Positions 53,513 through 62,216 of a stretch of 64,000 bases of DNA are shown one piece after another. The stretch spans positions 1-64,000 of the forward strand of contig CAMBFZ010000012.1 in the NCBI GenBank assembly GCA_945866125.1, written 5' to 3'. The position numbers were made by a program, and so were the translations under genes. Every line of letters starts with the position of its first letter. The stretch's first letter is position 1. The notes under the pieces are model-generated. The model saw only the letters and a list, made by a program, of their open reading frames with translations, made no database searches and was not told where the DNA came from. The DNA is from Bordetella parapertussis (GTDB taxonomy: Bacteria > Pseudomonadota > Gammaproteobacteria > Burkholderiales > Burkholderiaceae_D).

Positions 53513-53756
53513 AAGGCTCTCCTGGCCGCAACGCGTGCGGCATGGACTGCGGCTTACTGCCAGCAGTCTGCAAATTGTCAGGGAACGCGGCTGTGAGGCC
53601 ATTCGCGCCCGCTCACCATCGTTGGCGAGAGGCGCTCTGAAACAGAGAGAGGAGCGCTATCTCACCGGACGCCGTCAGAAGACGGTTGGTGACGTGATAA
53701 GGGACTACCCAAGTGGGGTCTCCGGTTATAAAAACAGCGCAAGTGTACTTTCATAG
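53513..53756 (-). promoter_or_regulatory. Long structured 5' leader of corA
   Basis: On the minus strand, a TATAAC box (53725-53730) would put the corA transcript start near 53717, leaving about 200 untranslated bases. Within it, TCACC and GGTGA (53662-53692) enclose the hairpin CCGTC-TTCT-GACGG. Just downstream, GCGCTC pairs with GAGCGC (53632-53657), while the same bases can instead form CTCTG-TTT-CAGAG, so two folds exclude each other. This is what a metal-sensing leader would look like, but I cannot match it to a known riboswitch class. Confidence 0.4.
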
Positions 53757-53799
53757 GCCTGATGAGGCAAGCACTGCGCCAGATACGACCCGTTGCGGC

Positions 53800-54489
53800 T
53801 CATGGCAAATCAGCACTGTTCATTCGCTGCACGATCAGGCCGGTTCGCCGCCCCAGATAATTGGAATCCAAATGCCGGCCAAAATAACGCGGGTTGGGCA
53901 GCATGACAGCCAAGCGCGCCGCCTCCTGCGGGCCAAGCTTGGCTGCCGGCACACCAAAGTAGCGCTGCGACGCAGCCTCGGCACCAAAGACGCCGCTACC
54001 CCACTCGACGACATTGAGATAAATTTCAAAGATGCGGCGCTTGTCCATGATTGCCTCAAGCATGAAGGTAATCAGCATCTCTTCGGCCTTGCGCAGGTAG
54101 CTGCGTTCACCGGATAAAAAAAGATTTTTGGCGAGCTGCTGGGTAATGGTCGAGCCGCCTGAGACCACCTTGCCCTTTTTGGCGTTCTTGGTATAAGCCT
54201 TTTGTAGCGCATCCCAATCGACACCCTCGTGCTCGGCAAAATTGGCATCCTCCGAAGCGATGATGGCGCGCTTGAGATTATTGGAGATGCGGTCATACGG
54301 CACCCATTTGTGCTGCAGCTGGACGTTGGGATTTTTTTCCTGCAGCTTTGCCAATTGGGCGCGCATGAACGCCGTCGAAGGTGGATTGTGGTCAACCCAC
54401 CAGCAGATCTGAATGAAATACCAGACTTGCAGCAGCGCCACGAGTGCTATCGGCACACCAATCAACCAGATCAGGATTACGCGTTTCAT
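53800..54489 (-). CDS. mtgA: Monofunctional peptidoglycan glycosyltransferase
   Basis: This membrane-anchored GT51 enzyme polymerises lipid II into glycan strands without a transpeptidase domain. It has 229 residues. The N-terminal helix is VILIWLIGVPIALVALLQVWYF. The catalytic glutamate is in AIIASEDANFAEHEGVDWDAL (about 75-95), followed by GGSTITQQLAKNLFLSGERS (about 110-129), KRRIFEIYLNVVEWG with the second glutamate, and AARLAVMLPNPRYF. It overlaps the aroE stop by four bases. The same gene order, aroE then mtgA, is common in this order of bacteria. Confidence 0.96.
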   Translation of the reverse strand: MKRVILIWLIGVPIALVALLQVWYFIQICWWVDHNPPSTAFMRAQLAKLQEKNPNVQLQHKWVPYDRISNNLKRAIIASEDANFAEHEGVDWDALQKAYTKNAKKGKVVSGGSTITQQLAKNLFLSGERSYLRKAEEMLITFMLEAIMDKRRIFEIYLNVVEWGSGVFGAEAASQRYFGVPAAKLGPQEAARLAVMLPNPRYFGRHLDSNYLGRRTGLIVQRMNSADLP

Positions 54490-55322
54490 GTTGAGCCGGC
54501 GAGCTGTGCCCGTAGCAAGGCATACACCGGCGCGGTGTCAGGTCGCGCGCCACGCCAGACAAAAAATGATTCGGCTGCCTGTTCAACCAGCATGCCCAAA
54601 CCATCGCGCACGCGAGCGCCGTGTTGCGCCGCCCATTGCATAAAAACGGTTGGTGTCGCTGCATACATCATGTCGTAAACAAAGACCTGCGGCCCGAACA
54701 AGGTCGCCGGTACTGCCGGTAAATCTGCCGAGAGGCTCGCCGAGGTCGCATTGATGATCGCATCAAACTGCCCCGACAAATCATCGAAGGCAGCGGCCTT
54801 GAGTACGGGAGCGGCAGCGGGAAAACTTTGCACCAGCTCTTGGGCGCGCGCGAAGGTGCGGTTTGCTACCACGAGCTGTTGCGGCCGCTCGGCCAACAGC
54901 GGCATCACCACGCCACGCGCTGCGCCACCCGCACCCAGCAACAGGATGCGCCGACCTTCCAGCACGACGCCCGCATTGTGGACAATATCGCGCACCAAAC
55001 CGACACCATCGGTGTTATCGCCCACGATGCGACCATCATCAAAACTAAGTGTGTTGACCGCGCCCGCGGCCTGTGCTCGCGGCGTTAATTGTGTTGCCAG
55101 CGCAAAGGCTTCCAGCTTGAAGGGCACGGTGACGTTGGCACCGCGTCCACCAGACTGCATGAAATGCTGCACACACGCGGCAAAATCATCCAGTGGCGCA
55201 GCCAGACGTTCATAAGCAATCGATTCGCCAGTCTGAGCAGCAAACTGAGCGTGAATAGCGGGCGATTTGCTGTGCGAAACCGGATTACCGATGACCACAT
55301 ACTGATCGGGCCTGGCTGTCAT
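54486..55322 (-). CDS. aroE: Shikimate dehydrogenase
   Basis: This NADPH-dependent enzyme of aromatic amino acid synthesis reduces 3-dehydroshikimate. It has 278 residues. The substrate site shows VIGNPVSHSKSPAIHAQFA (about 9-27), NVTVPFKLEAFALA with the catalytic lysine (about 64-77) and NTLSFDDGRIVGDNTDG. The NADP loop is LLLGAGGAARGVVMPL (about 126-141), and VANRTFARAQEL follows. It overlaps both the TonB-like gene upstream and mtgA downstream by four bases, so the three are one transcript. Confidence 0.96.
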   Translation of the reverse strand: MTARPDQYVVIGNPVSHSKSPAIHAQFAAQTGESIAYERLAAPLDDFAACVQHFMQSGGRGANVTVPFKLEAFALATQLTPRAQAAGAVNTLSFDDGRIVGDNTDGVGLVRDIVHNAGVVLEGRRILLLGAGGAARGVVMPLLAERPQQLVVANRTFARAQELVQSFPAAAPVLKAAAFDDLSGQFDAIINATSASLSADLPAVPATLFGPQVFVYDMMYAATPTVFMQWAAQHGARVRDGLGMLVEQAAESFFVWRGARPDTAPVYALLRAQLAGST

Positions 55323-56209
55323 TGCGCACTTCCGTCAAGACGGGTCGCGAGGATATCGTCGCGCGTAAAAGCAAAGCGGGTAATGATTTCCCACACGCGG
55401 TCTTTGCCGCCGGCCTGCAGCATGGCAGGTAAGCGTCCAAAAGGTGCCGCGCGCTGCACGATGCCCAGCGCCGCTCTGTCAAGCGCTGCATTGCCGGAAC
55501 TACGTTCAATACGCGGCCCGCCTTCTTTCAGATACAGCGAGCCATCCTGAAATATGGGGATATACATCACCAGTTCACCATACATTTTTTTGCCCTGCGA
55601 TTGAGGAAAATACTGCGTACCCGTTTGCTCGATACGCTTTTGCAGCGCAGTGTAATACATTGCATACGCAACACCTCGCGTGCTGGGGGTGATTTGAGTT
55701 TTAAGTGGGCGCTTGTTGTAATCCTCGATGCGTTGCGCGATTTCGGCTTCGCGTCGTGCCAACGCCAGACTTTCCTGCTGCGCCGCTGAGGCGCTCATTG
55801 CGTGGGGCACGGGTTGCGCGGGCTGCTCTGTCTGCTGCGGGACATGCTGCGTGCTGTCGCTGGCCATCTGCGCCAGCACGCGACGCTGTTGCTGCTCGAG
55901 TTCTTCAATCCTTTGACGCTGCGTTTTTAGCGCATCACCATCGACAACATTGTTTGAATTCGGCAGCGGCGAAGTGGCCCGGCCAGCGTCGGCATTACCA
56001 CCGCCATCAAGATTGGCCTGCGCCAGTGCCTCCGCTTTGAGCGGCACTTTATCGTCGCTGGCGTTGACGAGAATGATATCGAGGCCCGCCTCCAATGGCT
56101 TTAAGCGCGCACTATCGGGCGGCGCAAAATGCAGCGACAACAATACAAGATGAAACAGCAGCGAGACCGCGACCGCCATGGACAACAAGCGATGTTGCGC
56201 TGCCAGCAT
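55319..56209 (-). CDS. TonB-like energy-transducing protein
   Basis: This 296-residue protein has an N-terminal signal anchor (SMAVAVSLLFHLVLLSLHF, with the Ser-x-x-x-His pattern typical of TonB), a long hydrophilic coiled-coil region rich in Gln, Glu and Ala (about 95-170) and a C-terminal TonB-type domain (GELVMYIPIFQDGSLYLKEG, then SSGNAALDRAALGIVQRAAPFGRL). The usual Pro-Glu/Pro-Lys spanning region is short or absent, so it may serve another envelope task. No ExbB/ExbD gene is adjacent. It lies between the RNB ribonuclease and aroE, the stop overlapping aroE by four bases. Confidence 0.86.
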   Translation of the reverse strand: MLAAQHRLLSMAVAVSLLFHLVLLSLHFAPPDSARLKPLEAGLDIILVNASDDKVPLKAEALAQANLDGGGNADAGRATSPLPNSNNVVDGDALKTQRQRIEELEQQQRRVLAQMASDSTQHVPQQTEQPAQPVPHAMSASAAQQESLALARREAEIAQRIEDYNKRPLKTQITPSTRGVAYAMYYTALQKRIEQTGTQYFPQSQGKKMYGELVMYIPIFQDGSLYLKEGGPRIERSSGNAALDRAALGIVQRAAPFGRLPAMLQAGGKDRVWEIITRFAFTRDDILATRLDGSAQ

Positions 56210-56214
56210 CGTCT

Positions 56215-58275
56215 CTATTCGGCACTTACGGCGGGTGGATCGACGGGCTTCGCTTCGGTCGTTGCTTCGGTCGTTGCTTCGGTCGTTGCTTCGGTCGTTG
56301 CTTCGATTGTTACTTCCGTTGTCGCTTCCGCTTCTTCAACGGCAAGCTCATCTTCCTCAACCTCAGACGGCAACACCTCCAACGCGACGACTTCCAGCAC
56401 GCGCGCCTGCACAGACAAGTCAACTTCATCCCAATGCAAAAGTTCAAGCTTGACTTGTGTGCCACGTGCCAGCGGCTGCAGTCCAGGCATCTGAATCACT
56501 AACGGAATCTCGACCAAACGCAGCACTTCATCCTTCAGCACAACCGCATCGACAGTACGCTGCGCAGCCTGCGTCAACCAGCGCAGGCACCAGTAACGCT
56601 CCATGGTATTTTGAAAATCGTTATAGGCGGCGTAGGCTCCATCAAAGGCCGAGACAATGGCAAACAAATCGGCGTCGTTGGGCTTGAATGGTGCTACAAG
56701 CGGTGCCGTTATGCCGTGACTGACACAAGCCAGAATCTGCCATTGATTCACTAAATCGGTATAACGACGCAGCGGCGACGTGCTCCACGCGTATTGATCC
56801 ACGCCCAAGCCCTGATGCGGTGCGGCATGTGTCTGCATGCGTACCTGCATGCGCGCCGCCCAGCCGTTGCCGGCACCTTGCGAGCGGTAGATGCCGGGGA
56901 CGCCATGCTCGTGCATCAGCTTGCCCCAGCTACTATTAGCAAAGATCATCAACTCGGCAACGATTTTGTCGAGAGGCGCGCCACGCTTGCGTCGCGTAAT
57001 GGTGACGATGTCATCTTCGACATAAAAATTGAAATCAACCCGATTCGCCTGCTCGGGCTTGAGGCCAAAACTCTCGCGCTTGACCATGCGCCCCTGCTCC
57101 AGCACCTGGGCCCATTGCCACAACTGGGCAATATCTTCTTTGTGCGGATAGTCACCGCTTCCGGCAGCGAGACTCTCGAGCGTGACGAGTTCATCGAGAT
57201 CGTTGTGACGCAGGTTGGCAGCAATCGGGACCGCTTCGGCCACGGTATCGGTCGACAGTACCGACCAGTCGCTGGTGTCGAGCGTGACATACAACGAGAG
57301 CGCGGCGCGCGCGGCACCGGCGGCCAGTGTGAAGCGTTCGACGAGCGCATCCGGCAGCATGGTAATTTTGTCGCCGGGCATATACACGGTGCTCATGCGC
57401 GCACGCGCTAACGCATCAATGGCGTCGTCGCGCGCGATACCGAGCGCCGGCGCCGCAATATGAATACCAACCCGCAGCTTGCCCTCGCCAAGCGACTGCA
57501 CCGAGAACGCATCATCAATCTCGGTGGTGGTGACATCGTCAATCGAGAAGGCCTGGACCGATGCGACCGGCAGCTGCGGTGCGACCGGCAGCGGGACCGC
57601 CGGAAAGCCGATACCTCTGGGGAATTGCTCAAGCAAAAAACGCGAGAAATGCAGTTGTCGCGCGTCAGGGATGCCACCAACTTCCAGCATCAGCCTTTGC
57701 GGTGAAGTTTGCAGTGCGCTACAAGCGGCATCCAAGGCTTTGTATTCGATTGAATTTTTGTCCGGCTTGAACAGTAGCGGCAGCACCAGCGGCGCCATTG
57801 CCGGCGGCAAGCGCCCGGCCTTCAGTTCCTCGACATAAGACGCCTGCACCAGCGCCTGCTGTTTTTTCTTTTCCATGCCAGCCAACGCTGCCTGCAGCGT
57901 AGCTTCGGGTGCCGCCTTGTAGCGTCCTTTACCTTTTTTGTAGAAATAAATAGGTGAGCTGGCAAGCTTTAAAAGCAAGCCGGCGGCTTCCTGCGGCTGG
58001 GGGGCATGCCCAAAATATTCGGCACTAAGCTCAGCAAAACCAAACTCGTCGGTACCGGCAACTTCCCATAAAAATGCGGTGTCCATGTCTTCTGCCAACG
58101 CATGCGCCTGCGCCAACAACTCGGCTGGCGACGGACTGGAAAATTGCAGCAGCACGTCACGCGCGCGCACCTTGGTGCGCTTGCCTGTGGGCGTTTCAAC
58201 CTGGTAGGCCTCGCCCTGCTGGGAGAGCACGGCGCCAACTTTAAAGTCGCCCGACTCTTCAAAAAATAAATTCAT
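56215..58275 (-). CDS. RNB-domain 3'-5' exoribonuclease with repeat tail
   Basis: This RNase II/R-family enzyme has 686 residues. It lacks the classic cold-shock pair but has an N-terminal domain (FKVGAVLSQQGEAYQVET) and a central RNB domain with DVTTTEIDDAFSVQ (metal-binding aspartates, about 248-261), VGIHIAAPALGI, MPGDKITMLPDAL and STSPLRRYTDLVNQWQI (about 492-508). A C-terminal region resembles an S1/OB domain. The tail (about 657-680) is made of T-T-E-A repeats and is acidic. It probably degrades structured or stable RNA; the exact role among RNase II/R paralogues is unknown. It precedes the TonB-like gene by five bases. Confidence 0.9.
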   Translation of the reverse strand: MNLFFEESGDFKVGAVLSQQGEAYQVETPTGKRTKVRARDVLLQFSSPSPAELLAQAHALAEDMDTAFLWEVAGTDEFGFAELSAEYFGHAPQPQEAAGLLLKLASSPIYFYKKGKGRYKAAPEATLQAALAGMEKKKQQALVQASYVEELKAGRLPPAMAPLVLPLLFKPDKNSIEYKALDAACSALQTSPQRLMLEVGGIPDARQLHFSRFLLEQFPRGIGFPAVPLPVAPQLPVASVQAFSIDDVTTTEIDDAFSVQSLGEGKLRVGIHIAAPALGIARDDAIDALARARMSTVYMPGDKITMLPDALVERFTLAAGAARAALSLYVTLDTSDWSVLSTDTVAEAVPIAANLRHNDLDELVTLESLAAGSGDYPHKEDIAQLWQWAQVLEQGRMVKRESFGLKPEQANRVDFNFYVEDDIVTITRRKRGAPLDKIVAELMIFANSSWGKLMHEHGVPGIYRSQGAGNGWAARMQVRMQTHAAPHQGLGVDQYAWSTSPLRRYTDLVNQWQILACVSHGITAPLVAPFKPNDADLFAIVSAFDGAYAAYNDFQNTMERYWCLRWLTQAAQRTVDAVVLKDEVLRLVEIPLVIQMPGLQPLARGTQVKLELLHWDEVDLSVQARVLEVVALEVLPSEVEEDELAVEEAEATTEVTIEATTEATTEATTEATTEAKPVDPPAVSAE
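56257..56304 (-). repeat. 12-bp in-frame tandem repeat in the RNB ribonuclease gene
   Basis: Four perfect copies of GGTCGTTGCTTC (plus-strand view), flanked by at least one degenerate copy (56305-56316), encode the T-T-E-A tail. The copies are identical at the wobble positions, so they are young. Confidence 0.95.
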
Positions 58276-58328
58276 TAATCAGTCTACTTGCACAAAATGC
58301 TGCGATATTAGAGGAAGTGACGACGACA

Positions 58329-58895
58329 TTAAATTTCGCAAAACTCAATGACTTCATCGATATATTTATCAAAATCGGATAGCCCATGATCACTGCCTTC
58401 GATCACACGCTGGCGCGCACCAGCATAGTGTGCCGTCATGTCACGCCAATCGAGCACTTCGTCACCGGTTGCTGCCAGCAGCAGGTAGCGCTGCGGCTGA
58501 GTGATCTGCGAAACGGCGATGGCGGCGAGTTCGTCGATATAGGCGGCTTCGAACGTGAAGGCTTCATCTGAATGCCAGGCCGTGGTCGGGCCAATATGGC
58601 GTTCGAGATCACGCGCCGGGGTGATCGCCGGATTAAGCAGCACGGCGCGGCAACCAGTCTGCTCGGCTAAGGCGGTCGCGTAATAGCCACCCAGCGAAGA
58701 ACCAATCACCGCGAGCTGCGCCGGATCGACTCCGGCCACCAGTGTTTGTGCAAGTTGCATTGCCGAGCGCGGTGAAGCGGGCAATTGCGGACACAGAAAT
58801 TGCGCGCCCTTGCCCAACGCAAGCTGGTGCGCGCGCAGCATGCGCGCCTTGAATGACTGCGGAGACGAACGAAAACCATGCAAGTACAAAATCAT
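58329..58895 (-). CDS. YqiA-like alpha/beta-fold esterase
   Basis: This 188-residue hydrolase of the UPF0227/YqiA family starts at MILYLHGFRSSPQSFK. The nucleophile elbow is IGSSLGGYYATALAEQ (Ser about 73), the acid region is LLLAATGDEVLDW, and the final His is in EGSDHGLSDFDKYID, so a full catalytic triad is present. E. coli YqiA cleaves palmitoyl-CoA and p-nitrophenyl esters in vitro; its role in the cell is unknown. The frame extends 24 codons upstream into mpl without a ribosome site. It lies eight bases after mpl. Confidence 0.92.
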   Translation of the reverse strand: MILYLHGFRSSPQSFKARMLRAHQLALGKGAQFLCPQLPASPRSAMQLAQTLVAGVDPAQLAVIGSSLGGYYATALAEQTGCRAVLLNPAITPARDLERHIGPTTAWHSDEAFTFEAAYIDELAAIAVSQITQPQRYLLLAATGDEVLDWRDMTAHYAGARQRVIEGSDHGLSDFDKYIDEVIEFCEI

Positions 58896-58902
58896 GCGGG
58901 GA

Positions 58903-60297
58903 TTATCCGGGCGTAGCGGCTTGCACCGCGTCGAGCAATTTCTGATGCACCCCGCCGAAGCCGCCATTGCTCATCACCAGTACGGTGTCGCCGGGACGGG
59001 CAGCACCAGCTACCGCCTCCACTAATGCGGGCAACGCATCAAACACCCGCGCTTTGGCACCCAAGGGCGCCAGTGCACCGGCCAGATCCCAACCCAGCGC
59101 ATCTTTGCCTTCGCCTTTTGCACCGAAACCAAATACCAGGTCAGCTTCGCTCAGGCTGGCCGCAAGCGCAGCTTTCATGGTGCCGAGCTTCATGGTGTTA
59201 GAGCGCGGTTCGAGCACGGCCAGAATGCGCCCGCCACCGACCTTACGGCGCAGGCCTGCAACGGTGGTGGCAATCGCGGTCGGGTGGTGGGCAAAGTCAT
59301 CAATCACGGTCACGCCATTGGCGACACCACGGGTTTCCATGCGGCGCTTGACGTTCTCAAAACGTGCCAACGATTCGATCGCCTGCGCCGGCGGTACACC
59401 CGTGTGCCGTGCTGCGGCAATAGCCGCCACCGCATTGAGACGATTGTGCTCGCCGGACAAAGACCACTGCACCGCGCCTTGGCGCTTACCGTTGAAAAAT
59501 ACCTCAAAACTGCCATCGTCATGATCGACCATGGACCAGCCGTCGGCAGCATCGTCACCCCCAAAGAATTCGGTCTCGCTCCAGCAGCCACGCGCGAGCA
59601 CACGTTTCAGCGTGTCCTCGCGACCATTGACGATCAGTCGCCCGATCGTCGGTACGGTGCGCACCAGATGATGAAACTGGGTTTCAATCGCTGCGAGGTC
59701 AGGAAAAATATCGGCATGATCGTATTCGAGATTATTCAGAATGACGGTGCGCGGCCGGTAGTGAACGAACTTGCTACGCTTGTCAAAAAAGGCGGTGTCG
59801 TACTCATCGGCCTCGATTACAAAAAAAGGCGCCTCGGCGCCATCGCCGCCCAAGCGTGCAGAAATACCAAAATTCATCGGCACGCCGCCAATCAAAAAGC
59901 CGGGCTTGTAGCCAGCATCCTCGAGTATCCAGGCCAGCATGGACGCAGTCGTGGTCTTGCCATGGGTACCGGCCACCGCAAGCACCCACTTGTGCTGCAG
60001 GATGTGCTCGCCTATCCATTGCGGACCAGACACATAGGGCAGGCCGCGATTGAGGATGGTTTCCATCAGCGGATTGCCCCGTGAGACGACATTGCCGACC
60101 ACGAACAGATCCGGCTGCAGGCTCAGCTGGTGCAGACCGAAGCCTTCAATAAGCTCAATGCCTTGCGCACGCAACTGGGTGCTCATCGGGGGATAAACAT
60201 TGGCGTCACAGCCGGTGACTTTGTGACCGGCTTCTTTTGCCAGTACAGCAAGGCCACCCATGAAGGTGCCGCAGATGCCAAGTATGTGGATATGCAT
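58903..60297 (-). CDS. mpl: UDP-N-acetylmuramate:L-Ala-gamma-D-Glu-meso-DAP ligase
   Basis: This Mur-ligase family enzyme of peptidoglycan recycling joins recovered murein tripeptide to UDP-MurNAc. It has 464 residues. The N-terminus HIHILGICGTFMGGLAVLA matches Mpl rather than MurC, the ATP loop is VAGTHGKTTTASMLAWIL (about 108-125), and the Mur signature continues with EADEYDTAFFDKRSKF (about 173-188) and DDFAHHPTAIATTV (about 341-354). The presence of Mpl implies an active turnover pathway. 171 bases separate it from the divergent gene at 60469; a promoter must lie there. Confidence 0.96.
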   Translation of the reverse strand: MHIHILGICGTFMGGLAVLAKEAGHKVTGCDANVYPPMSTQLRAQGIELIEGFGLHQLSLQPDLFVVGNVVSRGNPLMETILNRGLPYVSGPQWIGEHILQHKWVLAVAGTHGKTTTASMLAWILEDAGYKPGFLIGGVPMNFGISARLGGDGAEAPFFVIEADEYDTAFFDKRSKFVHYRPRTVILNNLEYDHADIFPDLAAIETQFHHLVRTVPTIGRLIVNGREDTLKRVLARGCWSETEFFGGDDAADGWSMVDHDDGSFEVFFNGKRQGAVQWSLSGEHNRLNAVAAIAAARHTGVPPAQAIESLARFENVKRRMETRGVANGVTVIDDFAHHPTAIATTVAGLRRKVGGGRILAVLEPRSNTMKLGTMKAALAASLSEADLVFGFGAKGEGKDALGWDLAGALAPLGAKARVFDALPALVEAVAGAARPGDTVLVMSNGGFGGVHQKLLDAVQAATPG

Positions 60298-60468
60298 TGT
60301 AAAATCAGGGTTTGCAATCCTGTGGATTCTACCCGACCCGCGCCTGCGGCAAACGCCGATTGCTCAGGTGTTTTGCAATAAGAAAGAAATTGGTGGGCCA
60401 ATTTGATGGCCTAATGTCAGCTTTTCCAGCCCTTCCGCGCCAACAGGCGCATCGCACCGCTTCCAACG

Positions 60469-61083
60469 ATGATTAATTATCCCAACGACGCTGAACTATT
60501 GCGATCCGAAATCGCCGCTGCCGCTGCCCGCATGATTGCCGAAGATGGCGCCGATTATGGCAGCGCCAAACGTAAGGCGGCCAAGCTGATTCTGGGGAAT
60601 AACAAGGTCAGCGGCGACATCCTGCCGGACAATGCGCAGATCGAAGCCGAGGTTCGGGAATATCAGGCACTGTTTTTTGGGGACGAGCAGCCGCAGCGCC
60701 TGCGCCAGCTACGCGCACTGGCTTTGGCCTTGATGGATCGATTCGCCGATTTTTCTCCGCATGTGACTGGCGCCATAGTCAATGGCACAGCCAGCGAACA
60801 TTCGGATATTCATCTTCAGTTATTTGCCGAGAGCAGCAAAGATGTTGCCGTTTTTTTATTGAACAGCGATATCGAATATCAAGTCTCAGAGACGCCGCAC
60901 TTCCGCTATCCCGATCGCCGAGTGGAGACTTTGTCATTCATCTGGAAAAAAGAAGGCGTACATTTGACCATCTATGATTATGATGACCTGCGTGGCGCCG
61001 GCAAAGGCACCGGCAAACGCCGTATCGAACGCGCCAATCGCACCGCATTGCAGTCTTTAATTGACGAAAGCGAAGAAAAATGA
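60469..61083 (+). CDS. Conserved-looking protein of unknown function (204 residues)
   Basis: I do not recognise this protein with certainty. It is cytosolic, with no signal or membrane segment. An Ala-rich helical N-terminus (LLRSEIAAAAARMIAEDGADYGSAKRKAA split over about 10-38) precedes a stretch GAIVNGTASEHSDIHLQLF (about 101-119). The latter resembles the G-S/T-x-D-x-D loop of minimal nucleotidyltransferases, though the first acidic residue is a His or Ser here. The end is basic (GAGKGTGKRRIERANR). It overlaps the TlpA-like gene by four bases. A nucleotidyltransferase-like fold is a guess; the coding call is firm. Confidence 0.8.
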   Translation: MINYPNDAELLRSEIAAAAARMIAEDGADYGSAKRKAAKLILGNNKVSGDILPDNAQIEAEVREYQALFFGDEQPQRLRQLRALALALMDRFADFSPHVTGAIVNGTASEHSDIHLQLFAESSKDVAVFLLNSDIEYQVSETPHFRYPDRRVETLSFIWKKEGVHLTIYDYDDLRGAGKGTGKRRIERANRTALQSLIDESEEK

Positions 61084-61601
61084 AACGCCAGACTGCGCTA
61101 TTTATCCTTATCGCCCTTCTTTTTACCGGCATTGGTAGTTATTTTGGCTGGAAACAGCTAGAACCAACAACGCCTGCAGATGCCGCCGTGACAAGCCTGA
61201 TGGCGGCCTCACTGCCAGATGCCCAAGGTCAAACCCAAACAATGGCCCAATGGAAAGGCAAAATTCTACTAATTAATTTTTGGGCAACATGGTGCCCGCC
61301 GTGCGTCGCAGAAATGCCCGAATTGGTTGAACTGCAGGCCGACATGAAAGATAAAAATTTACAAATTGTCGGTATTGGCATCGATTCGCCATCCAATATT
61401 AAAGAATTTCTGTCAACATACAAAATAAGCTATCCAGTTTTAATAGCCGGCATGAGCGGAACAGAGCTCTCCCGACTGCTAGGTAATCAGGCAGGGGGCC
61501 TGCCATTTACGGTGCTTATTGGGGCGGATGGGCAAATAAAAAAGACTTATCTCGGCCGACTGGATATGAAAAAAGTCCGCACCGATTTGCTATCGCTATA
61601 G
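61080..61601 (+). CDS. TlpA/ResA-type membrane-anchored thioredoxin
   Basis: This protein of 173 residues is anchored by an N-terminal helix ([20 protein letters not shown]) with the thioredoxin domain in the periplasm. The redox motif WCPPC lies in [20 protein letters not shown] (about 69-88), followed by the cis-Pro in [13 protein letters not shown]. Relatives reduce apocytochrome c thiols or other envelope disulfides. It is translationally coupled to the unknown gene upstream and precedes aroQ. Which protein it reduces is unknown. Confidence 0.92.
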   Translation: MKRQTALFILIALLFTGIGSYFGWKQLEPTTPADAAVTSLMAASLPDAQGQTQTMAQWKGKILLINFWATWCPPCVAEMPELVELQADMKDKNLQIVGIGIDSPSNIKEFLSTYKISYPVLIAGMSGTELSRLLGNQAGGLPFTVLIGADGQIKKTYLGRLDMKKVRTDLLSL

Positions 61602-61683
61602 TTTAGCGAAACGGTTGTGCTTGCCAGCGCGCAGCATTTGCCGGCAAAATGATGGCTTCTTCGTCAATCGGAGTACTATCTCG

Positions 61684-62121
61684 ATGGCAACAAACTTGCT
61701 CTTGCTGAATGGCCCGAACCTAAACCTGCTTGGAAGCCGCGAGCCTGAGGTCTATGGCGCCACCACGCTCACCGAAATCGAGCAGGCCGCAGAAGCCCAG
61801 GCAAAAGCGGCAGGCGCCTTGCTGAGCGTGTTTCAGAGCAATCACGAAGGCGCCCTGATAGATCGAATCCATGCAGCGCGTCAGTCGGAGGTGGATGCGA
61901 TCGTGATTAACCCGGGCGGCTTGACGCATACCAGTGTGGCGCTTCGAGATGCGCTGGCCGGTGTGGCAATCCCTTTCGTCGAAGTGCATATTTCTAATAT
62001 CTACCGCCGGGAAAGCTTCCGGCACCACTCTTATCTGTCAGAACTGGCATCCGGCGTGATTTGCGGATTGGGCGTCGATGGCTATCGCATCGGCATTGAA
62101 TTTGCGCTTAAAAAGCTATAA
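61684..62121 (+). CDS. aroQ: Type II 3-dehydroquinate dehydratase
   Basis: This dodecameric type II enzyme of the shikimate pathway has 145 residues from ATG 61684. [20 protein letters not shown] with its catalytic Tyr (residues about 5-24), [34 protein letters not shown] (about 70-89) and [19 protein letters not shown] (about 97-115) are intact. The frame extends upstream without a ribosome site. It precedes accB, an order widespread in betaproteobacteria and Pseudomonas. With aroE at 54486 it is the second shikimate gene in the window. Confidence 0.97.
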   Translation: MATNLLLLNGPNLNLLGSREPEVYGATTLTEIEQAAEAQAKAAGALLSVFQSNHEGALIDRIHAARQSEVDAIVINPGGLTHTSVALRDALAGVAIPFVEVHISNIYRRESFRHHSYLSELASGVICGLGVDGYRIGIEFALKKL

Positions 62122-62216
62122 TTCGCGTTAATCTTCATTATTCTGGCGTCAACTTTACAGGTGACGCAGCAGGATTTTTCATTTAGGATTTTTTCAATTA
62201 TGCAGGCGGACCTTCA

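Noticed and set aside
53513..53602. Upstream extension of corA to an earlier ATG
   Set aside because: The TTG start has a strong AGGAGA site and matches the common MINVFVLQNGRL opening.
53403..53756. 117-residue plus-strand frame before mtgA
   Set aside because: Mostly antisense to corA and its leader; no homologous look, no ribosome site.
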